Part shown: positions 53,557 to 63,453 of the stretch, one piece after another
How the letters are laid out: each line of letters opens with the position of its first letter
How positions within the stretch are numbered: position 1 is the first letter of the stretch
From: Pyrenophora tritici-repentis
Taxonomy: Eukaryota; Ascomycota; Dothideomycetes; Pleosporales; Pleosporaceae
Reading direction: 5' to 3'
DNA: 64,000 nucleotides
NCBI RefSeq assembly: GCF_003171515.1
Contig: NC_089395.1
Span: forward strand, 1,674,001-1,738,000
Position numbers and translations under genes: made by a program
The notes under the pieces: generated by a model
The model's database searches: none
What the model was told of the DNA's origin: nothing
What the model saw: the letters and a program-made list of their open reading frames with translations, nothing else

Positions 53557-53781
53557 TAGTCACGTGATTCGGACCGCTGAGAACCAGCAACTCCATATAG
53601 GGGGCCTGCCTCATAGATCGCACAACAAGACAATAAGCAATCAATATACTCAATACTTAGTTACCATACGATCGTACAGAACCTGCTACCTACACGCGAT
53701 GCGCGATAGATAGCCCATTCAACACAACTTCGATTTTGTTTAAAAAAAAACTAATTTAGTTAAATTAACTAATTACTATGT

Positions 53782-54519
53782 CTATCTTCCAACCTCTGCG
53801 TTCTGCTGATTCATGCCTTCTCCGTTCACAAGGTTGTCGTCCCATTCGCTCTCATCGCTGGACGAGCTGCCACGATCATCGCTGACACCTTCCCAAGCAT
53901 TCTCAACATCTCTGGCCAACCTTTCCTTGCCTACAGTTTCTTTCTCTATAGCTTTGGGTGGTCTTTCATTATCCAAGCCTCCTTTGCCTGCATTTGTTTT
54001 GTCTGAACTTCCAATTCCAGACATCTCTTTGCCTTGGCCTCCTCTAACTAGGCGCTCTGTGCTCGATTCTTCTCCATCTACAGCCATCCTTTTTGTATTT
54101 TTCGTATCCCTGGCCCGTTGTTCTTGACCTAGTACGTTCTTATGTATCGCAAGGCAAGGACCTGACTGGTGTTTCTTGCACACGAAGTGTTCTTCGCATA
54201 AAGGAGACTTGTAGAGCGCTGCTCCGTGCTTGAATCTACAGCCTATTTTAGAGAAACATCGATCCTGTTTATCTAATTGGTTGAGGTATGGCCATCCAGG
54301 TTTTGTTGGATATTCATCCTTGAATAGGTCTTCCATCTCGTACTTAAGCCCCTCGCACTGTTCAAGATCCTTTATACGAATACTCTCATCAAGAATAACA
54401 AATAAGGCGCGCTGGAAGTCAAAAATGAGACTAAGCGTAACATTTTCATGCCCAGCGTCTGCATAAGTCGCTGCAAGGTTGACGAGCTCGACCTGCACCT
54501 TGGAGACGATCGACTCCAT
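53782..54519 (-). CDS. hypothetical protein, 245 aa, Cys/His cluster and acidic tail
   Basis: A single-exon frame. The N-terminal ~85 residues are helical. A cluster of cysteines and histidines follows (CFSKIGCRFKHG, then CEEHFVCKKHQSGPC), which could bind zinc; the spacing C-x5-C-x3-H resembles half of a CCCH finger, but the first cysteine of that motif is missing. The last 110 residues are charged, disordered and end in an acidic-serine stretch (SDDRGSSSSDESEWDD). No family was recognised. The gene lies between the two inverted MITE copies. Confidence 0.6.
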   Translation of the reverse strand: MESIVSKVQVELVNLAATYADAGHENVTLSLIFDFQRALFVILDESIRIKDLEQCEGLKYEMEDLFKDEYPTKPGWPYLNQLDKQDRCFSKIGCRFKHGAALYKSPLCEEHFVCKKHQSGPCLAIHKNVLGQEQRARDTKNTKRMAVDGEESSTERLVRGGQGKEMSGIGSSDKTNAGKGGLDNERPPKAIEKETVGKERLARDVENAWEGVSDDRGSSSSDESEWDDNLVNGEGMNQQNAEVGR

Positions 54520-54709
54520 GTTAGTGCTCTATGATAAGGGTACTGTTCTACTGTGCTGCACGGATGTGGCCTTATTTGTACGTGCGGGAAGTATGCGTGG
54601 AGAACTCAGAGACTAGTACCTTTCTGCTGGTCCTGATAAAAGCAACTTGCATAAATCTGGATGACCATCACTTAATCAGTCTACTCAGTTAACGCATATT
54701 AGAAGAAGA

Positions 54710-55132
54710 ATGCCAGTATCTCAGATGAAGACTACACCTTCCGCAATGAGATACTTGTACTATTTAATACTTGTCGGGTTTTCGGAAGCGTTGCTCCAGC
54801 AGCGAGAGGGTAATGTTCCAAGCAATATTACTAGCGAGGCCTGCGTTAGAAAAACCACCACAACTTTAACAATAGTGCTGAGCACAACGGGTGCGACAGG
54901 TTCGCAATTTACACTATTCCCAATCAGCCCATCTCTCCGTTTGTCTTCACCCTGGTGGGATAACGCAACCAACAACGCAACCAATTCAACGCGAAATTTC
55001 TCCGCGCCTACCGGACCTAGCGCTCCTTTCTCAGCCACGTCGAGTTTGAGAGATAACAACCACGAGACATTGATGTACAAAGTTTTGTCTTTGATGGCTA
55101 TTTCTTTACTCTCTATGGCCCTGATACTCTGA
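54710..55132 (+). CDS. small Ser/Thr-rich secreted protein, probably GPI-anchored
   Basis: The frame starts at 54710; the likely signal peptide begins at the internal Met (54746: MRYLYYLILVGFSEA). The mature part is rich in Ser, Thr and Asn with several N-x-S/T sites (NNATNSTRN), and has one cysteine. The C-terminus is a hydrophobic tail (VLSLMAISLLSMALIL) directly before the stop, preceded by small residues, as in GPI-anchored wall proteins. No specific family. It lies between MITE copies B and C. Confidence 0.65.
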   Translation: MPVSQMKTTPSAMRYLYYLILVGFSEALLQQREGNVPSNITSEACVRKTTTTLTIVLSTTGATGSQFTLFPISPSLRLSSPWWDNATNNATNSTRNFSAPTGPSAPFSATSSLRDNNHETLMYKVLSLMAISLLSMALIL

Positions 55133-55436
55133 GTGAGCATCTTTAGGACGTAGCAAGACATGGTTTTTAATACCGTTCAGCTGGTAAAGGATATAGATTA
55201 GTGTAGCAAGCAATGGACTTCATTTTCCTCATGTCTGCTACGCCAGTCCACCCAATCAATAACCTAATTCCTCACTATTTCTACATTGTAGTACTTAGCG
55301 TACACAAGAATGCACTATGATTCCTAGACAGAGAAGCGGCTTTTTCTTCCCAAGTGTTGTAATTAACGATGCGGTATCATAAGAGCCTCGAACCTGTGCT
55401 AAGCCTTACATTCTGCACACCCCCAAACTCAACCTA

Positions 55437-55578
55437 ACATCCCTCCCTGTGTAGGGGAAAAACCGGTGGGCCGGAAATAACCAATCAGACACAGCGTCAT
55501 GCTGAGTCATGTGCAAATGCTGCGCTTTCATTGGTTGTTTTCGGCCCACAGGGTTTTCCGGTGCGGGTGGAGGGATGT
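55437..55578 (+). mobile_element. MITE copy C (142 bp)
   Basis: The same element as copy B in the opposite orientation, flanked by TA at 55435-55436 and 55579-55580. Its near identity to copy B means both inserted recently or one was copied from the other. Confidence 0.9.
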
Positions 55579-55611
55579 TACCACAATGAACATATTCGCG
55601 CATAGAGAGCA

Positions 55612-55659
55612 AAGAAGAAGAAGAAGAAGAAGAAGAAGAAGAAGAAGAAGAAGAAGAAG
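55612..55659. repeat. (AAG)16 microsatellite
   Basis: Sixteen perfect AAG triplets, 33 bases after MITE copy C. Confidence 0.98.
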
Positions 55660-55732
55660 AGGATAATTAACTAGATTTGACCATATATAACTAGTTAACC
55701 TATCATAGGCTTTTGCTTATATTGAACGGATA

Positions 55733-56092
55733 TTACAATCTTTTTTTGGCCGCAGATCTGCTAGTTTGATTCCAGGTCTTTTGTATTGCTTGAACCGTAT
55801 CCGTCTTTAATCTCTCGAGACTTTCAATGGAGGATGTGCTCCTGCTTTCAGGCTTTTCTAGCATCCAATTTTCTCGCTCTGCTAGTTTTAATAATAGCTG
55901 TCTTTGCACTTCCAAGCTTCCCTCAACTTCATGTATATCGCGCTGGGTTTTTCTAATAGTCTGTTCCCTGACTCGACCCTTGTCATTAAACACTCTGCCT
56001 TGATACCTCTCCTGCTTCTCTGTCTGGCGAGGATGCCTATTGTCTTTCATCGAAACTCGGAGAGGCTTCTTAGTTCTCCAGTCCACGGGCAT
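55733..56092 (-). CDS. small basic hypothetical protein, 119 aa
   Basis: A single-exon frame, strongly charged and basic (WRTKKPLRVSMKDNRHPRQT) with a helical middle (REQTIRKTQRDIHEVEGSLE) and a basic end (SRSAAKKRL). No known domain. The composition suggests a nuclear or nucleic-acid-associated protein, but that is only a guess. Confidence 0.45.
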   Translation of the reverse strand: MPVDWRTKKPLRVSMKDNRHPRQTEKQERYQGRVFNDKGRVREQTIRKTQRDIHEVEGSLEVQRQLLLKLAERENWMLEKPESRSTSSIESLERLKTDTVQAIQKTWNQTSRSAAKKRL

Positions 56093-56705
56093 ATTCAGAG
56101 ACTTATAACTTAATTACTTAAGCGCAAGCTGGTTATGAATACTCAAAATTGTAGTGGGGAATATTTGCGAATTGTGCTGAGTTTGTCATGTACGCCGACC
56201 CACGCTTATATATAGGTAGAATTTCACATGCTAAGTCGTATTAGAACAAAGTTAATTGACTATAGCCTTAAGGCTATCGTCAGGCTCAGTAAGTTACTAA
56301 GAGTGATAAGCAAGTAGGTCGCAGCACTAACGTGCTTTGACAATTTTAATTACTAAAATCTTGGCAATCTCCAGTTAGAGGCTGCAATAGACTATTCTAG
56401 TCTTTAGAAGAAGGTTCGCGCGCTTAAGAAGTCCTTTCTACAGATTCACGCGACCCTTAGAGGCAGAGCTAGGTTAAGGGCATTTACGGATTTATAAGTG
56501 TGCTTTAGATACTACAGTTTCTGGGCTCTAACGCCCTTACTGGGCTAGGCTAGGCTTATAGGCTCCCCACACGTTGAAGACCTCTTTTCGGGCAGAAATG
56601 ATAACGTTACAAATTACAAATCTCTTCACTAACGTTAACTTAGCTTATCGCCAACGAACTACAAATCTCTCGCTAGCTAACCGCCAACTAGCTTAGCTAC
56701 AAAGT
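56093..56705. other. intergenic
   Basis: No gene seen. Short direct repeats (CTACAAATCTCT, GCTAGGCTAGGC) are present around 56.5-56.7 kb. Confidence 0.4.
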
Positions 56706-57399
56706 TCAATCACCTGGCATGCGAACGAATTGGACAGCAAGGCGCAGGGTTGGTTGAGCAATCATACTTCCCGGTTCAATGCAGTTACCGCCGAAGCAAT
56801 TATCTTCCTCTCCAATCACTCTGCATGGGAATGCGCATTCCATCTTCCGTTGCTGGTCACTGTAAGTACGCTTTCTCATCAAGACCAATTACTAGATTTA
56901 CCCTGCTTCCTTCACCGCACCCCCAGCTCTCGATGTCCCACTCCCCTGTGACACACCACGCCTCCTCACTGTTCTTCGAAGCACTGCTAAATAAGATTTC
57001 GTCATTCTGAAACAACACTTCATCATCGTTGAACTGCGAAGCTCCTATTGCAAGACTCTTGTCATCAAGCAGTCCCTTGATAGCGAAAACATCGCTGGCA
57101 GAGATCTTGGTGTAGCTGTTTCGCGATACTGCGGGCTGTAACTCCGCGATGTTTATAGTGAGATTGTTGGCATGGTCTTCGATTTCGAATATTTGGATAT
57201 AATTTGTCTTTCTGGAGGCGGTGCAGAGTTGCTTATGCCAGAGCGTAAAGGTGCATTTATTCGTGAGATCGTGATGTAGGGCCTTTGTTGATGAGAGGCG
57301 GAATCGAGGAAAGTAAAGAGCATTTGTTGAAGAAACGAGAAAGAAGACACTGGCAAGGGCGGTCAGCGCGTTGTGCATTTTGACGGGAATGATATGCAA
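56706..57399 (-). CDS. secreted cysteine-containing protein, 214 aa
   Basis: Exon 57399-56902 is joined across a 49-base intron (GTAAAT...GACCAG) to 56852-56706. The second exon adds QRKMECAFPCRVIGEEDNCF and GGNC. The signal peptide is best seen from the second Met (MHNALTALASVFFLVSSTNA, start 57378). The mature protein has about eight cysteines, including CTFTLWHKQLC, WCVTGEWDIESWGC and the second-exon cluster, consistent with disulfides. It looks like the cysteine-rich secreted proteins common in plant-associated fungi, but I cannot name a family. An apoplastic role is inferred only. Confidence 0.65.
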
Positions 57400-58421
57400 T
57401 CAAGGAGATGGCCAAATTGTATTAAGAGTCAAATCTACGCCTTTGTAATTGTTCCGGATACGAAAGTACATTCCTTGCCTGATGGGTAATGCAACTCCCG
57501 TTACGCCGCAATAAGTGCTGAGCACGTGTTAGACTTGCTATCTTGGCAATGACATCCGCTACACGCTTGGATAAAGTGGCGACGCGGCTACACCGGAATT
57601 ACGACAAAACGTTCGCTGGATAAACACGGTCAGCAAAAAATATAGCGCTAATCCTCCTCTGATAGAGCGCCTTTTGTAGCAGCTGTGAAATTTAAATAAA
57701 CGAAATGTAGGATCCGGGAACCGATTTCGTTAGTCACTATAACAAACGATCAGGCGTAGCATTATAGTGTAATGCTGCAATCTAATGCTTACTTCTGACT
57801 ATGTTCGCGTTGCATTGGAACGTGAGAACCTCTACAGTTTTCTGGTGTAATGCTGTAATGTGATGCCTACTTCTAGCTGTCTTAGCAATACGACACATTA
57901 GAACCTAAGTGCCGCCATCAATATGCTCTTAGCATAAAGCTATAAGCTGAGCTAGCGGAAACACTGTAATAGCATAACGCTAGTATAAACTTGCTCAGTC
58001 AAGTCATATAAAGAGCGTATTATCAGCACCTTGCGCTTGTGCCACGACTTCAAAATCTGCTCCTCTAAAGCGTTATGCGCTCTATACATCTCGTAGTTTT
58101 AGAGGCAATAGTAACGATGAAACAATTCTAACAAGAGACAGGAGCTTACTCACGATGAGCCGCTTCTAGATCTGACTCAGGTTGGAATGAGAGAAGAAGA
58201 GGCATGACAAGTAGTCCAACTAAAATTCTGCTAACTCTTGGTAGTTTATCTCAACAGCGAAAGCTTTTCTGTGCCTACTTGCAAGGGCAGGACCTGAGTA
58301 TCTAGAATATGTGCGGCCAAAGCTCCTACCACATAGGCTGTCTTGTGATCGCGGCTCGACCCTCTCTACTCAAGCTGCACAGTCTGAACGCCTGTCGCAT
58401 CCAGCTATAGTTGACGTCCAA
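57400..58421. other. intergenic with weak tandem similarity
   Basis: Two ~70-base stretches near 57,765 and 57,840 share GTGTAATGCTG...AATG...GCYTACTTCT. No supported gene; an open frame enters from ~58311 and continues into the next gene. Confidence 0.35.
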
Positions 58422-59285
58422 ATGTCCGCCACTTTCCTTCCCACCGGTAGCTTCCAACGAGAAACGGACAACCTCTTTGATACAGGAGACCACCACTCTC
58501 CTGACAATACTGCAAGCCTTAATGCAGACACGCTAGACGGACGTAGTAAGGATAACAGGGACGCATCACAACCCAAACCGCCCGAGCTTCTATCTTATCC
58601 AGCCTATGTTGATGCCCGACCGTCCGCCTCTCCTGCGTGCACTATACACTTGGACGACCAAGACAATGACAGCCATGGCAACCAAGACAACCACTCTTTG
58701 CATCCGCCCCCAGAATACCTTCGAGTCTTTAAACAACTTGATTCCCCGTACGGAGGTAATTCCAAGTACAAGCTTAAGCAGATTATTAAGCTTAGTGACC
58801 ATTTTCTGCGAATAGACGCCGTAAGCTTTATACATTCCTTGCACTATCGATGTGGCCTGCGTGGTCTTTGGTACCGCCCTTTACTAGACAATCCAATGAC
58901 TGGCTCTTTAGCAGAGAGGACGCTCAGAAGCCTCCACTGTGCCGAGACAACTGAGGAGGACACGATTGTGGGTCCCGTCAGACTTAGAATGGCAAGGATT
59001 TTCCTTTACCATTACATGGAGCAAAAAGTCCTCAACATACGGACTAATCGTTGTATGCAGAATCTACGTTCTCCGGGTAAGGACGTGCAAAGCATTGTCA
59101 TAGACTTGACCCTAGATGATATATATAGCAGCAACAACGAATCAGACAGTCTACAAGTCAGGAAGCAGCGCCGAGAGATTCTCAAAACGCATAAGAGGAT
59201 AGGTAAACGGTGGTCCTTTCTAGTGGCTCACCTTGGCATCGGGGTTCTTTTAACTTGCAATCCGAGCCTTGAAGCTTACATGTAA
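58422..59285 (+). CDS. hypothetical protein, 287 aa or longer
   Basis: The frame is open from 58311 but the first ATG is at 58422 (M-S-A-T-F-L-P-T-G); an upstream exon is possible. The N-terminal part is disordered, with D, N, H and P-rich stretches (HLDDQDNDSHGNQDNHSLHP). The C-terminal part is folded-looking (YKLKQIIKLSDHFLRIDAVS, HYRCGLRGLWYRPLLDNP) and has an acidic patch, VIDLTLDDIYSSNNESD, whose V-I-D-L-T resembles a SUMO-interacting motif. I recognise no family. The last ~20 residues are hydrophobic, perhaps by chance. Confidence 0.5.
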   Translation: MSATFLPTGSFQRETDNLFDTGDHHSPDNTASLNADTLDGRSKDNRDASQPKPPELLSYPAYVDARPSASPACTIHLDDQDNDSHGNQDNHSLHPPPEYLRVFKQLDSPYGGNSKYKLKQIIKLSDHFLRIDAVSFIHSLHYRCGLRGLWYRPLLDNPMTGSLAERTLRSLHCAETTEEDTIVGPVRLRMARIFLYHYMEQKVLNIRTNRCMQNLRSPGKDVQSIVIDLTLDDIYSSNNESDSLQVRKQRREILKTHKRIGKRWSFLVAHLGIGVLLTCNPSLEAYM

Positions 59286-60289
59286 GATTTAAATTACTCA
59301 CTATAAGTTAGGTATAACTACTATCAGTCGCTAACAATACAAATAGAAACGACAAGCATTTTACTGAGAACATGTTACTAGCGCTTGTAACATACATTGT
59401 AAATGTATATCCTTACGGGATCCAAATCAACCGAATAGCAGAACCGCTTATTGAAAGCATAATGGAGGGTGCCTCATCTACATCTTGGCCAGGCGCAGAG
59501 GTATTAGATGTTCTTGATGGGTACAAACAAAAAGAGGAGAAAGATTGCTATTATATGAGAGATAAATGGCGGTTCGTAGACCCCCCAAAGGGCTTTGTGC
59601 GGGTTCTCTCGGTGTAAGGTTTAGGAGTATTAAGCATGCTCCTAAAGTACCTAATATTAGAAGAAATTGCAGAAGCGCCAAGCTACTTTACGCGTGTTAA
59701 CACTCGGAAACTGCTTACTAATGTCTACAGCAGCTTTTTAAAAGTCATCACTTGCTCATCCTAGTTGTGTAATAATCGCATAGCTCTCTTAATACAACAA
59801 CCTTCTCTCCTCTTTCATTTCTGCTATTTCATTCTATATCTGACATCAGCCTAGCACCTTTGCTCACCGAGTACACTATTAAGGTAGTACTCGTTTAGCC
59901 CTCAATTAAATGCCTACTTAGCTCGCTTGTTGTATATAATCACTTTGTTTATACTGCAACCTTTTCTCTTATTTCCTCCTCTATAGATTGCTAGAATACA
60001 TGTGGCTAGCTACAAACAACCTGTATACAGAGTTCTATTAACACAAACTGTCGATTTGCATGAAGAATTCAACCTCATTTCTTAAGCATTTACTGATTCC
60101 GAGGTCTGAGTTCTTTGATTTAGCAGGAGTTTTAATTAGTTTAGTTTCCGCAAATACCCTGATTACATTTTAGAAGTTGTTAGTCTCCCAGACTTTCCTG
60201 GAGTATCTCTGAGAAATGGATCCTGGTTTTCAAACCCTCTTGGGGTTTCTAACGCGAATGATATGTTCGCGTTAGGCAAAACTAATGAA
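59286..60289. other. intergenic, one doubtful ORF
   Basis: An 81-codon plus-strand frame (59372-59617) begins with a hydrophobic stretch and has a plausible soluble end, but it has no homology I recognise. The rest is AT-rich. Confidence 0.35.
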
Positions 60290-60559
60290 GCTCCTAGAAA
60301 CGCTCTGCTTCTGGAAACGCCCTGCTCCTAGAAACGCCCTGCTTCTGGAAACGCTCTGCTCCTAGAAACGCCCTGCTTCTGGAAACGCTCTGCTCCTAGA
60401 AACGCCCTGCTTCTGGAAACGCTCTGCTCCTAGAAACGCCCTGCTTCTGGAAACGCCCTGCTCCTAGAAACGCTCTGCTTCTGGAAACGCCCTGCTTCTG
60501 GAAACGCCCTGCTCCTAGAAACGCCCTGCTTCTGGAAACGCTCCGCTCCTAGAAACGCT
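60290..60559. repeat. 17-bp minisatellite (~16 copies)
   Basis: Units of 17 bases alternate between GCTCCTAGAAACGCYCT and GCTTCTGGAAACGCYCT, so the higher-order period is 34. About 270 bases in all. It is not a CRISPR array: there are no spacers. Part of it lies in an open minus-strand frame, which I take to be incidental. Confidence 0.95.
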
Positions 60560-60722
60560 GAATAACACTTTAGCGCTGTGAAATCTGCTTGTTCTCGCAT
60601 ATTATATACAAGAGAAAGAGCTATAGGCAACAAGCATAGAAATGGGCTCTAGTTGTTAGGAAACCCTCCCTTTAGATTCTCATACTTGCTCTGTGGAAAG
60701 CTTAGCAGATTCGTACTCTGAT

Positions 60723-62101
60723 CTAACGCACTGATACCACCGATATGCTTGACGAACTATTTACCTTGTTAGCATTGCTTTGTCTCCCTACCAGTAATAA
60801 AGCACGCACCGTAGAAATAAGGCTATCAGCACCCTTCTTATCACTCGAGCTCTCCCACCACATACCCCCACCTAACCCCTGCTGGCGGATGAGCTGGGCT
60901 TTCTTAGCGACGATGGCGGGCGTGTCATAGCTGATCATCTCGCGCTTCGCAGCATCATAGCTCCAGCTCGCCACCAGGTCCAAATCCTCAGTGATCTTTG
61001 CGCCAACCTGAGGTAGCACTTTATAATCATAGACCCCGGCTTCCCACGTCCCCTTACCCACACCCTGGAACGGCCTCCCTGGCCCATCGGTCTGGCTGAA
61101 GGAGCGGCCGTACAGCGGCATACCGAGAACAATTTTGCTGGCAGGCACTCCGGCGGATATGTAGTCGTTCAGTGCCTTCTTTGTGCCAAAGGGTGTAGAA
61201 GAGGGATTTGAAGAGGAGGGGCAGAAGTTGGCGTCGTGGCCGGCGTTGGTGTCCCAGGAGCCTGAGTAATCGTACGCCATCTGTACAGGTGTCAACATGA
61301 ACGGAAGACATTGGGATTGCGAAAAATTGACACTTACGAGGTTCCAGAAGTCAAGGTATTTATCCATGGCGGCGAGCTTCATTTTATTGTAATTCGAAGG
61401 TCCAGCAGGCGATGCAACAGTGAGAAGTAAATGCTGGTTGTTTGCGTTCTGGGCCGAGTAATCATTAAGTTGTTGCCGAGTCTCTGCAAGGAGGGAGACC
61501 ATGTCATTAGCCTGCGCTTCGTCGGCAGGATACTCCCAGTCAACGTCAAGACCATCGAAACCAAGGTCTGCGAGAATCTGGATCGCACTGCTCGCAAAGG
61601 CTTTCCGACCCTGAGGTGTTGACGCTGGTACCGCAAAGTTGGCGGAGTAGGTCCACCCGCCAATTGACAAAAGCGACTTAAGCTTGCGGTTCCTCTTTTT
61701 AAGTAGGTATAGCTGCTTGCTGCATCCGTAGACGTTAGTGCCGACGTCGTTCCAGGAGTCAGAGGGGAAGTGCTTGTCAGTATCAGACCATGTGTCTGTC
61801 AGGTAGACCTCGCCCGTCTCCGGTCGAACATTAGCGAAGGCGTAGAGGACGTGGGTAAGTTCTTGGGCTGGAAGATCTTGAGGGTTGAAGTTACGACCAT
61901 AGATGGCCTGTATCTACTGTCAGCAAAGTAGGTCTTGGCCATTTTTGGTGGGGCGAAACGAGCCCAGTTGACAAAATATACGACATTCTTATACCCTGTC
62001 GTAGCTGAAGAGGCCAAATTGTCGTTGGAAGTCTGCGGAAGCGCAAAGGCCTGAACGAGTGTAAAGAGAGAAAGCAGGATTGCTACTCCTGTGAGGAGCA
62101 T
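60723..62101 (-). CDS. GH18 chitinase, secreted
   Basis: Three exons: 62101-61964 (signal peptide [20 protein letters not shown], then [10 protein letters not shown]), 61907-61338 and 61280-60723. The product is 421 residues. The chitin-binding strand motif is [10 protein letters not shown] and the catalytic motif is [10 protein letters not shown] (D-x-x-D-x-D-x-E with the acid Glu). [16 protein letters not shown] and the final WW of [11 protein letters not shown] fit the family. It hydrolyses beta-1,4 chitin outside the cell. The intron at 61337-61281 is normal. The first intron must run 61963-61908 to keep the family sequence (W joined to AIYGRNF), but its donor reads GC, not GT; reading through it would shift the frame. 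Thus either a rare GC-AG intron or a splice-site mutation. Confidence 0.85.
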
Positions 62102-62777
62102 GATGTCGCTGGTGGCGCTATGTTGTGTTACGCGGCTGGTGCGCAGGCCAGTGCAGGTACGAATCGCGGCTTCGGTTGAGTTCCGAAGCTTGAGATGAAA
62201 ATGGGTTCGAGTTGAGCGATAAGGTAGCTTGAGTCGCAAATATATGTATTCGAAGAATGACTGAAAATGGTTTAGCGTGGAAGCGACATGGACTGATCTG
62301 ATTAGTGAGAGAAAGGCTTGAAACTTTAGCAAAACGTCATTCAATGTAGGGGAGATAGGGGGAGAACGGGCTAATTACTGACTGCATTAGTTAGTTAAGT
62401 TAGCTTTATAGGTGTAACGTTAGTATTGCAGAGAGTCTGTGACGGTTGTAAGGAGAAGCAGATCACGTGTTGGTGGTTTAGGGCTGCTTCCTCAATTTAT
62501 TGAGCACCTCTTACCTCAGCTGCATCACAGGTTCGTCATGTAATTAAATAGACCCTGCTGCTGCTGCTTCATTGAGAGCACAGCACGTACAACACAACAC
62601 GATAGCAGAATACATAAGATTTTGTTCTACCGCAACAGAATCACTCAAGGAAGTAATTAGCACGGTCCTAATCGTGAACGTATCTGACTGTTTTCTAGCA
62701 AATCTTGTAATCTTTTCTCCTGGACAAATTTATGGTGCCCGACAGCTTTTGTAACTTTCTAACCCTGTTCTTCTCGC
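62102..62777. other. intergenic
   Basis: No gene seen; holds the chitinase promoter. Confidence 0.4.
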
Positions 62778-63453
62778 TTATCGCGTCTTCTGTGTTTCAA
62801 ACTCTTCAAACTCCCCAAATAGGGTGTCCGCCGTGCTATTTACGTCCGGTGACAAACGTAGAGGACTGTACTCCCAACTGTTCCCTGGCTCAATCTTGCT
62901 CTTATAGAGACTGCCTATATCCGGACGGCTACCTATGTTAAAGGAGTCGCGCAAAGGAGTTAAGCGTGGTAAGGAACACTCGGTCGACGAGTTATAGTCT
63001 ACCTGCAACACTGATGATGGCTGCACGGAGTTTGAAAGAAACCCCTGAGTGTGGCTTATATACTGAGGGAATGCTGAGGCATTGCCAGAAGCGGGTGGCG
63101 AACGAAAGTAGGTATCTGTTGGAGTTACTGGTACTGCCTCGTCCGGACACTGAGCTATGACATAGGTTAGGTATACGCCCTCTACTGAAGGACAGAATTC
63201 ATTGCGATGTCGCACCCTTTCTTAAAACTTCTATGGCTGTTAATGCATGTTGTAGCCGCTCCTTCAGCGACAGGTTGTCTTGCTTCAGCTCTCTGTTCTG
63301 AATCTGTTAATAGGACAGCCTATCGTTGGATAATCGATTTCGAACCTGGCATTGAAGAGTATCAATCTCATCTTTTATCTTCCGGCGCGACTTTTGCTGA
63401 CTCTCTCGGTTCCTCTTCCTTTTCTCTGCAAGTTGGGCGCTAGTGAGCGTCAT
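62778..63453 (-). CDS. bZIP transcription factor, ~184 aa
   Basis: The basic region lies right at the N-terminus: KRKRNRESQQKSRRKIKDEI, with the N-x7-R signature. A 42-base intron (63345-63304, GTTCGA...TTAACAG) leads to the zipper (IQNRELKQDNLSLKERLQHA, leucine-type heptads). The C-terminal exon (63149-62778) is Ser/Pro-rich. I connect zipper and C-terminus with an intron at 63228-63150 (GTTTTA...CTCAG, branch CTAAC). The donor is weak; without it the protein stops soon after the zipper at about 63,205. Start at ATG 63453. It is predicted to be a nuclear, dimeric DNA-binding factor; targets unknown. Confidence 0.7.

Noticed and set aside
60290..60559. CRISPR-like regular repeat array
   Set aside because: Units are contiguous with no unique spacers, and the genome is fungal; it is a minisatellite.
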